From an uncultured Schlesneria sp. (lineage in GTDB: Bacteria > Planctomycetota > Planctomycetia > Planctomycetales > Planctomycetaceae), in NCBI GenBank assembly GCA_903904835.1, contig CAIVEI010000043.1:26759-90758 (forward strand): a stretch of DNA of 64,000 nt, written 5' to 3'. The notes beneath the pieces were generated by a model. It was not told where the DNA came from and made no database searches. It saw nothing but the letters and a program-made list of their open reading frames with translations. Shown one piece after another: positions 43,905-53,514 of this stretch (position 1 is its first letter; the number at the start of each line of letters is the position of its first letter). A program made the position numbers and the translations under genes.

Positions 43905-44846
43905 ATGAACTCACCGCAGCGGCAGACACGAACGCATCTGATTTCCTTGTTCGACGAACTGGGATTGCATCCGCGCGGGGATCTCGGTCAAAACTTCCTG
44001 ATTGACCTTAATCTGCTGGAAATGATCGTTCATGAAGCTCGACTTGGCCCGGATGACGTCGTCCTGGAGGTGGGAGCGGGAACTGGTGGTTTAACCACAT
44101 ATCTCTCCGCTGCTGCAGCCGTTGTTTCCGTCGAATACGATTCGAACATGTATGCGTTGGCGTGTCAGGCGGTCGCTGGCCGAAACAACGTAACAGTGTT
44201 GAACACGGACGCACTGAAAAGCAAAAATGAGATTGCTCCCGTCGTGATGGATGCCGTTCGTCGCGAACTAAACGTTGATCCGAAGCGGCGCTTAAAACTC
44301 GTTGCGAACCTGCCTTACAGCATTGGGACGCCCGTGATTTCCAACCTGATCGCCAGCGATCTTCCCTGGGAATTAATGGTGGTCACGATCCAATGGGAAT
44401 TGGCAGAGCGAATGCTGGCCAAGCCTCGAACGAGTGAATACAGCGCGCTATCGGCCTTATTGCAGTCGCAATGTCATTTGAAAATGCTGCGAAAGCTTCC
44501 GCCGAGCGTGTTTTGGCCGAGGCCGACGATCGATTCAGCCATTGTTCGAATCGATCCGAATCTCGAGAGAAGCTCGAAAATTGTGAATCGCGGCGAGTTC
44601 CAACTCTTTCTCCGGGATATTTTCACACAACGCCGCAAGGTACTGCGTGGTGTCGTTGTGAACCTGTTTAAAGAACGATTGTCAAAACCCGAGATTGACT
44701 CGGTTTTGGAATCGATGAAATTTCCACCTGATACCAGAGCGGAAGAACTTGAGGTTGATCAGCTTGTAGAATTATCGAATCGGTTGCAGCGCCGCTTACA
44801 AGGCGAGACACTTGCAGCGACGAACGATGTTGTTGACGGACAATGA
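43905..44846 (+). CDS. rsmA: 16S rRNA (adenine-N6)-dimethyltransferase (RsmA/KsgA)
   Basis: 313 residues from the ATG at 43905; an earlier ATG at 43875 gives ten more. It has the SAM-binding motif LEVGAGTGGLT, the family signature NLPYSIGTP, and the C-terminal region FWPRPTIDSAIV. The enzyme dimethylates two adenines near the 3' end of 16S rRNA during ribosome maturation. It is followed after 15 bases by guaB on the same strand. Confidence 0.94.
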   Translation: MNSPQRQTRTHLISLFDELGLHPRGDLGQNFLIDLNLLEMIVHEARLGPDDVVLEVGAGTGGLTTYLSAAAAVVSVEYDSNMYALACQAVAGRNNVTVLNTDALKSKNEIAPVVMDAVRRELNVDPKRRLKLVANLPYSIGTPVISNLIASDLPWELMVVTIQWELAERMLAKPRTSEYSALSALLQSQCHLKMLRKLPPSVFWPRPTIDSAIVRIDPNLERSSKIVNRGEFQLFLRDIFTQRRKVLRGVVVNLFKERLSKPEIDSVLESMKFPPDTRAEELEVDQLVELSNRLQRRLQGETLAATNDVVDGQ

Positions 44847-44861
44847 GGCAGGGGAGCCAAA

Positions 44862-46358
44862 ATGGAAGATCGTATTGCATATAAAGGAATCACGTTTGAC
44901 GATGTTCTGCTGGAACCTCGCTACAGCGAAGTCATGCCCAATGAGGCCGATGTTGCAACCCAATTGACGCGTAACATCCGTATCAATGTTCCAATAGTCA
45001 GCAGCCCGATGGACACGGTGACCGAAAGCGAAATGGCGGTTGCCATCGCTCAAGAAGGTGGCATCGGAATTATCCATAAGAACATGTCTGCCGAGCATCA
45101 GTCGATGCAGGTGGAACGAGTCAAACGCGCTGAGCACGGTGTGATTGTCGATCCCGTAACGCTCCCTCCCGAATCGACGGCGGCCGAAGCGTGGGACATC
45201 ATGGAAAAACGGAACATCGGAGGAGTTCCCGTCACTCGTAACGGTCGACTGATGGGAATCCTAACTCGACGTGATCTTCGTTTTATGCCTTCGGGAGATA
45301 AGGACACACCGATTTCCGAAGTCATGACCAAGGACAACCTTGTCACGGCCAAGGAAGATACAACGCTCGCTGATGCCCAGCGGATTCTGCTTGAAAACAA
45401 GGTCGAAAAGCTGTTGCTCGTTGATGAGAATTACCAGTTGAAAGGTCTCATTACAATTAAGGACATCGACAAGAACCTGCGTTATCCGCGAGCGGCAAAA
45501 GACTTGCGCGGGCGTTTGCGAGTCGGCGCCGCGATTGGCGTCGGAGATTACGAGCGGGCACAGTGTCTGATCGAAAAGGGTGTCGACGTCCTCTGCGTCG
45601 ACAGTGCCCATGGTCATTCAAAAAATGTTGTCGAAACAGTCAAAGAACTCAAACGCCGTTGGAATATCGACGTCATTGCCGGTAACGTGGCCACGACCGA
45701 AGGAGCTCGAGAGTTAATTCGAGCTGGTGTGGATGCCGTGAAAGTCGGGATCGGGCCCGGATCGATCTGTACGACTCGCATCATCGCCGGGATCGGCGTG
45801 CCGCAAATCACAGCCATTGCCAACGCTTCGAAGGCTGCGGTCGGGACAAATGTTTCGATTATCGCCGACGGTGGCATCCGCTACAGCGGTGATATTACGA
45901 AGGCGCTCGCTGCCGGTGCCCATGTTGTCATGCTTGGCGGCTTGTTAGCCGGTTTGGACGAAAGCCCTGGTGAAACGATTCTTTATCAAGGCCGACGCTT
46001 CAAGCGTTATCGTGGAATGGGTTCGCTGGGAGCCATGGTGAAGGGAAGCAGCGAGCGATACCGGCAGTCAAATGGCGACGAGACGCGCAGTCAGGGACCG
46101 TCAAAACTCGTGCCGGAAGGTGTCGAAGGTCGCGTTGCTTACCGCGGTTCGCTGCCAAGCGTGCTGTACCAGTTGATCGGTGGCTTGCGAGCCGGGATGG
46201 GCTATTGCGGAGTGCAAACGGTCGACCAGCTGAGAACGGAATCCCGCTTCATCCAGGTTACTCCCGCATCCGTTCGTGAAAGTCATCCCCACGATATTTC
46301 CATCGTCGAAGAGTCACCGAATTACTCGGCAGAACATTCGCCAATGGAATCCTTTTGA
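44862..46358 (+). CDS. guaB: Inosine-5'-monophosphate dehydrogenase
   Basis: 498 residues, the usual GuaB size. The N-terminal catalytic part ([20 protein letters not shown]), two CBS domains at about 95-215, and the catalytic-loop [15 protein letters not shown] with the active-site Cys are all visible. The start ATG at 44862 has GGGGAGCC nearby upstream. It converts IMP to XMP with NAD in guanine nucleotide synthesis. It lies just downstream of rsmA and upstream of hisC. Confidence 0.96.
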   Translation: MEDRIAYKGITFDDVLLEPRYSEVMPNEADVATQLTRNIRINVPIVSSPMDTVTESEMAVAIAQEGGIGIIHKNMSAEHQSMQVERVKRAEHGVIVDPVTLPPESTAAEAWDIMEKRNIGGVPVTRNGRLMGILTRRDLRFMPSGDKDTPISEVMTKDNLVTAKEDTTLADAQRILLENKVEKLLLVDENYQLKGLITIKDIDKNLRYPRAAKDLRGRLRVGAAIGVGDYERAQCLIEKGVDVLCVDSAHGHSKNVVETVKELKRRWNIDVIAGNVATTEGARELIRAGVDAVKVGIGPGSICTTRIIAGIGVPQITAIANASKAAVGTNVSIIADGGIRYSGDITKALAAGAHVVMLGGLLAGLDESPGETILYQGRRFKRYRGMGSLGAMVKGSSERYRQSNGDETRSQGPSKLVPEGVEGRVAYRGSLPSVLYQLIGGLRAGMGYCGVQTVDQLRTESRFIQVTPASVRESHPHDISIVEESPNYSAEHSPMESF

Positions 46359-46432
46359 AATCAATGTTTCGACCTGATGCTGGCAATCAGAAGATTTCTT
46401 AACCTCGCTCCCGCAAAAACACCTGTGAAACC

Positions 46433-47509
46433 ATGAGTTTTTTTCGCCCTGAACTTGATCGCCTCGCTGGATACATGCCGGGCGAACAACCGCAAGATAC
46501 CGGTTGGACTAAATTAAATACCAACGAAAATCCGTATCCTCCGTCGCCGCTCGTCGTTGAAGCCATCTCCGACGCGGCGAGGGGGCGGTTGAACATGTAT
46601 CCCGATCCGCACGGAACCAAATTTCGTAAAGCGGCTGCCGAAGTCCTGGGTGTTGATCCTGATTGGATTCTTCCCGGTAACGGAAGTGATGAAGTCCTGA
46701 CGATTCTCACTCGGTCGTTTGCGGGTTCCAATGACCAGATCGCTTTTCCCTACCCGAGCTACATCCTTTACGAAACACTTGCCGACCTGCAGGGCGCACC
46801 TTGCGTTCGATTGCCCCTCGAACCAGACTGGTCCTGGAATTTCGACACAGTGATGCCAGTCGTTGAGAAATGTAAATTAGTCTTCATTCCTAATCCCAAT
46901 TCTCCTTCAGGTAATCGGTGGACTTGGGATGATCTGATCTCGCTGACGCCACCGCGTGGAGTTCTGGTTCTCGATGAAGCGTATGGTGATTTTGCGGATT
47001 ACCCGCATCGCGGCGAATTGTTGAACAGCACGATCGGATCGCAAGTTGTCATCACAAGAACGTTCAGCAAAAGCTACAGTCTGGCGGGGATTCGATTTGG
47101 ATTTGCAATGGCACATCCGACGATCATCTCCGGCTTGAGAAAGATGAAAGACAGCTACAACTGCGACGCGATTTCGCTTGCGGCAGCAACCGCTGCCATT
47201 CAGGATCAGGCGTGGATGCTGGCAAACGTTTCAAAGATCCGCGCTACCAGGGAGCGTCTTTCGAACGCCTTAAGCTCACTCGGATTTCATGTTGTTCCCA
47301 GCCAGGCCAATTTCGTCTGGGCAACACACCCTTCCGGCGAACATAAGGCTCAGTATGATGCATTGCGAGCACGTAAAATTCTCGTTCGCTATATGACATT
47401 TCCCAATGTGGACTGGGCTAGAGACCAACGGCTGGATGGACTTCGTATCACCGTCGGAACCGACGCTGAGATCGATCTGTTGTTGACCGCACTTAAGGAA
47501 ATCGTCTAA
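46433..47509 (+). CDS. hisC: Histidinol-phosphate aminotransferase
   Basis: 358 residues. It has the N-terminal LNTNENPYPPSPLV motif and the PLP-lysine region TRTFSKSYSLAGIRFG, both typical of HisC. A GAAGCG-DEAYGDFADY stretch supplies another pocket residue group. It transfers an amino group to imidazole-acetol phosphate in histidine synthesis. hisB follows 74 bases downstream, while the other his genes are absent from the window, so the his genes are scattered in this genome. Confidence 0.94.
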   Translation: MSFFRPELDRLAGYMPGEQPQDTGWTKLNTNENPYPPSPLVVEAISDAARGRLNMYPDPHGTKFRKAAAEVLGVDPDWILPGNGSDEVLTILTRSFAGSNDQIAFPYPSYILYETLADLQGAPCVRLPLEPDWSWNFDTVMPVVEKCKLVFIPNPNSPSGNRWTWDDLISLTPPRGVLVLDEAYGDFADYPHRGELLNSTIGSQVVITRTFSKSYSLAGIRFGFAMAHPTIISGLRKMKDSYNCDAISLAAATAAIQDQAWMLANVSKIRATRERLSNALSSLGFHVVPSQANFVWATHPSGEHKAQYDALRARKILVRYMTFPNVDWARDQRLDGLRITVGTDAEIDLLLTALKEIV

Positions 47510-47583
47510 GTCGCCTGATCCGTATCACGAGGCGCACAAGAATTAAACAGTAATGTATGGCCGCGAGAAATCAGGACAAAAAC

Positions 47584-48171
47584 ATGACGCGCATCGCGAC
47601 GATCCATCGAAAAACCGCTGAAACCGATATCCAGCTCGTCTTCAACCTGCACGGAACGGGCACGGCGAAGATCGAAACCGGAGTCGGCTTTCTCGATCAC
47701 ATGCTGACGTTGTTCGCAAAACACGGCATGTTTGATCTTGAGGTTGCCGCCATCGGTGACCTGCAAATTGATGCGCATCATACAACGGAAGATGTTGGTA
47801 TCTGTCTCGGGAAAGCGATTGCCCAGGCAGCCGGCGACAAGCATGGTTTGGCGCGATATGGTTCGATGACGTTGCCAATGGAAGAGACGCTGGTGACATC
47901 GGCTCTCGACCTGAGTGGTCGGATCAAATTCATTTACAAAGTCGAATTCCCCACCGAGAAGATCGGCAATTTTGACACCGAACTGGTCGAAGAGTTCTGG
48001 CAGGCAATCGCTTCAAACGCTTTGATGAATCTTCATCTTGTGCTGCATCACGGAACGAACAGTCACCACATCGCAGAGGCACTATTCAAAGCGACGGCCC
48101 GAGCACTTCGACAGGCCACGACAGTCGATCCGCGACAGACAGGCGTCCCTTCGTCCAAGGGTACCCTGTAA
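47584..48171 (+). CDS. hisB: Imidazoleglycerol-phosphate dehydratase
   Basis: 195 residues from the ATG at 47584; the open frame begins at 47557. Metal-binding His pairs are present ([10 protein letters not shown] and [12 protein letters not shown]) along with [16 protein letters not shown]. It is the monofunctional dehydratase without the phosphatase half found in enterobacterial HisB. It removes water from imidazole glycerol phosphate. It ends the rsmA-guaB-hisC-hisB run. Confidence 0.94.
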   Translation: MTRIATIHRKTAETDIQLVFNLHGTGTAKIETGVGFLDHMLTLFAKHGMFDLEVAAIGDLQIDAHHTTEDVGICLGKAIAQAAGDKHGLARYGSMTLPMEETLVTSALDLSGRIKFIYKVEFPTEKIGNFDTELVEEFWQAIASNALMNLHLVLHHGTNSHHIAEALFKATARALRQATTVDPRQTGVPSSKGTL

Positions 48172-48282
48172 GTTGACCACGACCCATTCGTTGGAAACAG
48201 TTCATTTCGGACCTTCAAGATTTCGACTACTTTCTCAATGATGTCCGTCTTCGATTTAAGCCTCACAGATCGACAAAGTTTT

Positions 48283-48720
48283 TCATTTCGTTTCCGACGA
48301 CTGTTGAAGCTCTGTCAGGCGATCATAGTACTCAGAAGGGATCTCGGCGGATTCGAGTTTTGCGCCTACTGGAATCACACAATAGGCCGTCTTCATTTCG
48401 CCGACGGCCAACAGCATACCATCGCGTTGGATATTGTAAGAAGTCGTCAGTGATCGCTGGGTCAAACGCTGAACAGTGATACCGATCTTCAATTCGTCGC
48501 CGTAATATGCCGGTGATTTGAATGAGCAGGTGGCCGACACGCGAGGCCAGCCAAACACCGTTCCGTCAGCCAGCGTCCCATGGATTGTCAGGCCGAGTGA
48601 CCGAAAGAATGCGTGCTCGGCCTGTTCCATATAGCGGTAAAAATTCGCGAAATGAACGATCCCCGCAAGATCCGTTTCGAAGAATTCAACCCGGTGGGTC
48701 GCAACAAAGTGGTAGGACAT
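48283..48720 (-). CDS. 4-hydroxybenzoyl-CoA-thioesterase-like acyl-CoA thioesterase
   Basis: 145 residues from the ATG at 48720. It has the hotdog-fold catalytic motif FFETDLAGIVHFANFYRYME, where the Asp of ETDLAG is the nucleophile region, and the expected beta strands after it. It cleaves acyl-CoA esters. It sits eight bases downstream of the FAD-dependent oxidase gene on the same strand, so it may belong to the same transcript, but a metabolic link is not obvious. Confidence 0.85.
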   Translation of the reverse strand: MSYHFVATHRVEFFETDLAGIVHFANFYRYMEQAEHAFFRSLGLTIHGTLADGTVFGWPRVSATCSFKSPAYYGDELKIGITVQRLTQRSLTTSYNIQRDGMLLAVGEMKTAYCVIPVGAKLESAEIPSEYYDRLTELQQSSETK

Positions 48721-48728
48721 TTCAACTC

Positions 48729-49976
48729 TCAAAAACGTTTGACCGACATCGGTTCGACGGGGATATGCGTTGGGGTCCCGTTCAAAAGTTCTGTAATTAA
48801 TTTTCCGGTCGCGGTGGCCATCGAGACCCCGATCATATTGTGGCCGGCTGCAATAAAGACATTCTCCAGCGCCGGACTGCGGTCAATGATCGGAAGACTA
48901 TCAGGCGTCATCGGTCGCCACCCGTACCATTGCTCAATAACAGGTTCTGCCGTTGGTTCGTGAAGATAGTGGCTGGCACCCGCTCGTAACATTTCGATTC
49001 GTTTCGGGTTGATCGTCTCGTCATACCCGGCAAACTCCATGATTGAGCCGAGTCGATATCCCGAGGGCCAGGGAGTGACGGCGACTCGGTGTTCCTCGAA
49101 GATCAACGGCATCTTGGGACACAGCTTCGGCCGAGCCATCGTCATCGAGTAACCCTTTCCTGGCTGAATCGGGACTTTGCATCCGAGATGCTGATTCAAC
49201 AACGGTGTCCAGGCACCTGTAGCAACCACGAAGGCATCGGCTTCGACGTCACCTTTCGATGTGACCGCGCGTGTGGCTTTAGGGCTTTTACCATTCGAAA
49301 AACCCTGAAATTGATGCCATTCGAGGATCGAAACACCTCGTGACTCCAGCAAGGTCTTCCAGGAAGACATCAACTTGTCAGGACGAAGATGAGCGTCGCC
49401 AGGAAAGTGCCAGCCCCCGGCCAACCCTGACTTCAAGGCTGGTTCCAGTTTGACAACTTCGTCGCCATCGTACCGGTCGGCCCCGTGGTTGAAATGCTCG
49501 CGCAGGAACTTGTCGTTCTCGGCAAAGTGTTCCATACCGGCCTCGTGACGAAACGGATAGAGAATACCCGCCTCTTGCCATTCGGCGTCAATGGGTTCAT
49601 TTGCGAATAGTTCTTCGTACAACCCTTTTGAAGAATTGAGCATTCGTTGCAGCGTGACACCAGTCGCAAGCATGTCTTTCTCGTTGCAATGACGAGCGAA
49701 CTGCAGCAGCCAGCCCCAAAGTGCCAGATCGAATCTGGGTTTGATTGAGAACGGCGAATTCGGACTCACCATCGCCTTCAAGGTTTTTCCCATCACTCCA
49801 GGTTGGGGAAGCGGCAAAATGTGGCTTGGACAGACATAGCCACAGTTCCCATGCGCGGCACCGCTACCAAACCCTTTCTGCTCGACAATAGTGACTTGCC
49901 AACCAGATTTATTGAGGTAGTGAGCGCACGCCGCTCCGATCACGCCGCCACCGATAACGACCGCTCGCTGACTCAA
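48729..49976 (-). CDS. FAD-dependent D-amino-acid (D-hydroxyproline-type) oxidase/dehydrogenase, DadA-like
   Basis: 415 residues. The FAD-binding motif is VVIGGGVIGAACAHYL; GFGSGAAHGNCGYV and FVVATGAWTPLLNQHL follow. The start is TTG at 49976 with a strong AAGGAG eight bases upstream (49985-49990), so the TTG is well supported. The next upstream gene encodes a hydroxyproline epimerase with both active-site cysteines, so I infer oxidation of cis-4-hydroxy-D-proline to a pyrroline carboxylate. Other D-amino acids are possible. Confidence 0.85.
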   Translation of the reverse strand: MSQRAVVIGGGVIGAACAHYLNKSGWQVTIVEQKGFGSGAAHGNCGYVCPSHILPLPQPGVMGKTLKAMVSPNSPFSIKPRFDLALWGWLLQFARHCNEKDMLATGVTLQRMLNSSKGLYEELFANEPIDAEWQEAGILYPFRHEAGMEHFAENDKFLREHFNHGADRYDGDEVVKLEPALKSGLAGGWHFPGDAHLRPDKLMSSWKTLLESRGVSILEWHQFQGFSNGKSPKATRAVTSKGDVEADAFVVATGAWTPLLNQHLGCKVPIQPGKGYSMTMARPKLCPKMPLIFEEHRVAVTPWPSGYRLGSIMEFAGYDETINPKRIEMLRAGASHYLHEPTAEPVIEQWYGWRPMTPDSLPIIDRSPALENVFIAAGHNMIGVSMATATGKLITELLNGTPTHIPVEPMSVKRF

Positions 49977-50042
49977 CTCAGATTCTCCTTGGCTGAAAAA
50001 ACTCTACATACGATTCGTTAATCGGAATGAACAAGTCTCTGA

Positions 50043-51053
50043 CTATTGCCTGTGTTGTGAACGAATTCCCAGTCTGAAAGGATCAGAAGAATCGAGTATC
50101 AAAGTGGCTTCGGCCGTGATATGTGCCGTGCCCATAATTCGTGGGATCATCTTGTCACCATCGATACGAATTGAACCCTCAAAAACACTTCCAATAATAC
50201 TCTCTTGTCTCCAGACATCACCCGGTTTCAACTTGCCGTCTTCAAAAAGACACGCAAGCTTCGCCGAAGTCCCCGTTCCGCACGGTGATCGATCATAGGC
50301 ACGGCCAGGACAAAGAACAAAGTTGCGGCTGTGATTTTTGGGATCACCGGGTGGGCCGAATAATTCAATGTGGTCAATCTCACCGTGATCGGCTCCGGTG
50401 ATGCCGCTCCGTTCCAGAGCCTGCCTGATACGCCACGTAATGTCGGTCAATCCTTCAATATCGCCGAGCCCGAAGGGCTTTCCATGCCTGTCCTCAGACA
50501 CACGCGGTCGGCTGGTCGGCAACGTTTCCGAATCGACAAGGAAAAACCAATTTCCTCCCCACGCAATGTCGCCAACAATCGTGCCTAACCCTTCCACATC
50601 GACCGACACATTTTTAGCCAAGCGATAGCTGTTCACATTCTCAAAACTGACGCAGTTCGCGCCGTCATACTCAATCGTGACAGGTCCAACCGCGGTGTCG
50701 AATCGATGAGTCCCCTTGCCAATTCGTCCGAGGTGCCCGAGTGTGACCCCCAGTCCAATCGTTCCGTGACCACACATCCAGAGCGGACCAACGTTGTTGA
50801 AGAACAGAACGCCAGCAACACAGGTCGGATCAACGGGTTCACAAATAAGTGCCCCAACAATCACATCCGAACCGCGAGGCTCATTCACCACAGCCGAACG
50901 GAACGAATCGTACGAATCCCGAAACCGAATCCGCCGGTCCGCCATCGAACCATCACCGAGATAAGGAGCGCCCTCAATCACAACACGAGTCGGCTCACCA
51001 CCGGTATGCGAGTCAATGACCCGAACTCGGTTGCCTTCGAATGATTCGCTCAT
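50043..51053 (-). CDS. 4-hydroxyproline 2-epimerase (proline racemase family)
   Basis: 336 residues from the ATG at 51053. Both catalytic cysteines are present: C94 in MCGHGTIG and C258 in DRSPCGTGTSA. Two Cys residues favour an epimerase or racemase; the 3-hydroxyproline dehydratase members have Thr in place of the second. It converts trans-4-hydroxy-L-proline to cis-4-hydroxy-D-proline, which the DadA-like gene downstream can oxidise. Proline racemase activity is the main alternative. The next upstream gene (MMPL transporter) ends 14 bases before. Confidence 0.87.
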   Translation of the reverse strand: MSESFEGNRVRVIDSHTGGEPTRVVIEGAPYLGDGSMADRRIRFRDSYDSFRSAVVNEPRGSDVIVGALICEPVDPTCVAGVLFFNNVGPLWMCGHGTIGLGVTLGHLGRIGKGTHRFDTAVGPVTIEYDGANCVSFENVNSYRLAKNVSVDVEGLGTIVGDIAWGGNWFFLVDSETLPTSRPRVSEDRHGKPFGLGDIEGLTDITWRIRQALERSGITGADHGEIDHIELFGPPGDPKNHSRNFVLCPGRAYDRSPCGTGTSAKLACLFEDGKLKPGDVWRQESIIGSVFEGSIRIDGDKMIPRIMGTAHITAEATLILDSSDPFRLGIRSQHRQ

Positions 51054-51067
51054 AGAACCCCCAGTGC

Positions 51068-53479
51068 TCAATCTATTTCCACTTTTTGAGTATTGTCAAT
51101 CTCCCCCGGGGCAGGGAGGGCATACAGCGCGAGGATCGCCGGCAGGATCACAAGATCCCCGATCATGGCGGTCAGCATCGTCATCACCCCCATACTGGCA
51201 AAAATACGCTGGTCCCGCATATCGCTGAACGTGACTGTGGTGAACCCCGCCACGAGAACCATGGTTGTCATCAACATTGATGTTCCTACCGCCTCGAATG
51301 TTGCACGAATCGCTTGCTTGCGGCTTGTTGAACGTGGCAGCTCCTCCTGGAACCGGGTCAAAAAATGAATCGTATCATCCACGGCAATTCCAAGACAAAT
51401 CGTGAAACAGCAAACGGTGACAATCTCAAGTGGTTGATTGGTGAAGACCATCCATGTTGCGCAAATGACGAGTGGAAAGATATTCGGAATCATCGCAATC
51501 AGGCCCAGTCGGACTGAGCGAAAAACAACTCCCAGCACACAGATAATAATGATCGTCTCACTGCCAAGGCTTGATCCCAGGTCCAGAGCAATTCGATAAA
51601 GATCACGCCAGCGCCAGATCGCCGATCCGGTCAGATTCAACTTGAATTCAGGGTGATCCACCATCAGTTTTGCCAGCTCTGCCTCAACTCGCTGAAAGAC
51701 CGGGCTGTACTGGGCAATCCCGATATCCAGCACGCGAAATGTCACGTTCGCATATTGGCCTTCTGGATTATAAAACGCTCGCTTAAGGGGAGGGGGAAGC
51801 AATTCGATCATCGAGGCACGCTCCTCTGTCGGGCTGTCACCCGGCAGAGCATCCAACAGGCTGCGGATTGAGATCGGCGTTCCAATCAGCGGTTCTGACT
51901 TTAATAAGTCGTCGACCTGGACAACGACTTTCAGAACCTCAGGCGAATCCGACAGTATCTCGTCTGACCAGCGAATCTGAACCTCAGAAAACTCAAGACC
52001 GCCCATCGCACGGTCCATCTGATGCAGAGTCTTCGTTGCTTCTTTCCCCTCGGGTAAGAAGCTCGATCTTCGCTCATCCGGTCTCAGTTGCAAGGCAATC
52101 GCAGCACAAGCCAGGGTGACTGCGATACCGATCCACGCCACAGGTTTCGGACGCTTTAAAACCAGATCAACAAGCGCCGTGACCCGGTGCAGATGTTTTT
52201 CGATAAGCCCCTCTTGCTGCCCTGTCGGTTCCAGACGAATACCGAAAATCTTTCGACTGAAGATCTTTCGAAAGAACGTTGCAGGCGGGGAAAAATAGGC
52301 GATTGGAATCACGAGCAAAATTGCGATGACCGTCAGTAACACTCCCAGCACACAGCTCCAGCCAAATTCCCGCACGATGACGTGCTGAGCCAGTGAAAGC
52401 GACCAGAAGCCGATACTGGTCGTGATTGACGTCAGAAAACAGGCCAGTCCCACTTCCTCTAACCCGGCCTTTGCAGCAACTCGTTCGTTCATACCCGATG
52501 CGTGAAATCTTCGAATCTGCACCATCATGTGCACGCCATCGGCCAGTCCAACCAGGCTGAGCATCACCGGCAGGACCACATCGTTAAATGGGTTGTCCTG
52601 CAATTTGAAAAAGTTCAGAAAACCGATCGTCCAGAAGATACCCAGGGCAGGGCCCAGTGACACGATCACGACAGAAACGATCCCTCGAAACAGGATCGCA
52701 GCCATGATCAGGACGACACCATATCCAATGATCCGGAACTTGAGATTGTTTCGTTCGTGCGTTTGTTCCATCGTTAAACGAATGGGAACATTCCCAGTCA
52801 CCCCAACGCTGAAATACACGTCTGCGTTTTCAGACAAGGCCGCGAGTGCTGTCTTCTTGAGGTTCGTCGTGCAATCCTCATCGCTTGTCACGTAAAGCCA
52901 GTCGAAGTTGACGAGAACAATCAGTGTCCGACCATCCGGTGACAGGAGCTGCCCTTTCACGAGTGGATTGTTAAGTGCATGTTCCTTTGCAGCCGCAAAG
53001 CGTGCCGAAGACGCTTTCGATTTTGGAAACAGAGGCTCTCGCAACCCAAAGATATTCAATGGGGGAACACGGTCCATCCACAGAACACTTCGGATATATG
53101 GCAATGATTCCAGCGACTTCACCATCTGCCGCAAAGCGTTGGCGCCGGCCGGGGTAAAGATGTCGTCAGACTCGATGACCAGAATCGCATCGGAACGGGT
53201 CAAGTCTAACGCCTCAACATCTGGCCTTTGCTTTGTGGCTGGCTTCGGCTCGTTCTTTGTTTCTTTCACAACTGGAACAGCGACGGCTTCCGCGACAGCC
53301 GGACGCACAAAGATGTTCCTGACACGATCTGGATCAAAGTAGCCAACAAGGGCCACCAGACTGATCAAGATCAGCAACAGGATGGACCAGATCGGACGAT
53401 CAACGATCCAGGCAGTAGAACGACCAAAGTTATGAGAAATCGACAAACGTTTTTCCGATGCGGCTTTGAATCGAATCAA
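51068..53479 (-). CDS. MMPL/RND-type transporter permease
   Basis: 803 residues with a signal-like first helix (STAWIVDRPIWSILLLILIS) and two repeated six-helix blocks. The RND/MMPL signature regions are GLADGVHMMVQIRRF in the first half and LGIAVDDTIHFLTRF in the second, with the two large periplasmic loops expected. Such proteins export lipids, drugs or hydrophobic compounds, driven by the proton gradient. The start is TTG at 53479 with no strong upstream site, so it is uncertain. It is 35 bases downstream of the fusion protein gene. Confidence 0.87.
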   Translation of the reverse strand: MIRFKAASEKRLSISHNFGRSTAWIVDRPIWSILLLILISLVALVGYFDPDRVRNIFVRPAVAEAVAVPVVKETKNEPKPATKQRPDVEALDLTRSDAILVIESDDIFTPAGANALRQMVKSLESLPYIRSVLWMDRVPPLNIFGLREPLFPKSKASSARFAAAKEHALNNPLVKGQLLSPDGRTLIVLVNFDWLYVTSDEDCTTNLKKTALAALSENADVYFSVGVTGNVPIRLTMEQTHERNNLKFRIIGYGVVLIMAAILFRGIVSVVIVSLGPALGIFWTIGFLNFFKLQDNPFNDVVLPVMLSLVGLADGVHMMVQIRRFHASGMNERVAAKAGLEEVGLACFLTSITTSIGFWSLSLAQHVIVREFGWSCVLGVLLTVIAILLVIPIAYFSPPATFFRKIFSRKIFGIRLEPTGQQEGLIEKHLHRVTALVDLVLKRPKPVAWIGIAVTLACAAIALQLRPDERRSSFLPEGKEATKTLHQMDRAMGGLEFSEVQIRWSDEILSDSPEVLKVVVQVDDLLKSEPLIGTPISIRSLLDALPGDSPTEERASMIELLPPPLKRAFYNPEGQYANVTFRVLDIGIAQYSPVFQRVEAELAKLMVDHPEFKLNLTGSAIWRWRDLYRIALDLGSSLGSETIIIICVLGVVFRSVRLGLIAMIPNIFPLVICATWMVFTNQPLEIVTVCCFTICLGIAVDDTIHFLTRFQEELPRSTSRKQAIRATFEAVGTSMLMTTMVLVAGFTTVTFSDMRDQRIFASMGVMTMLTAMIGDLVILPAILALYALPAPGEIDNTQKVEID

Positions 53480-53514
53480 TCGCGGGTCACAACGACAAAC
53501 TGACGAATATCAGT

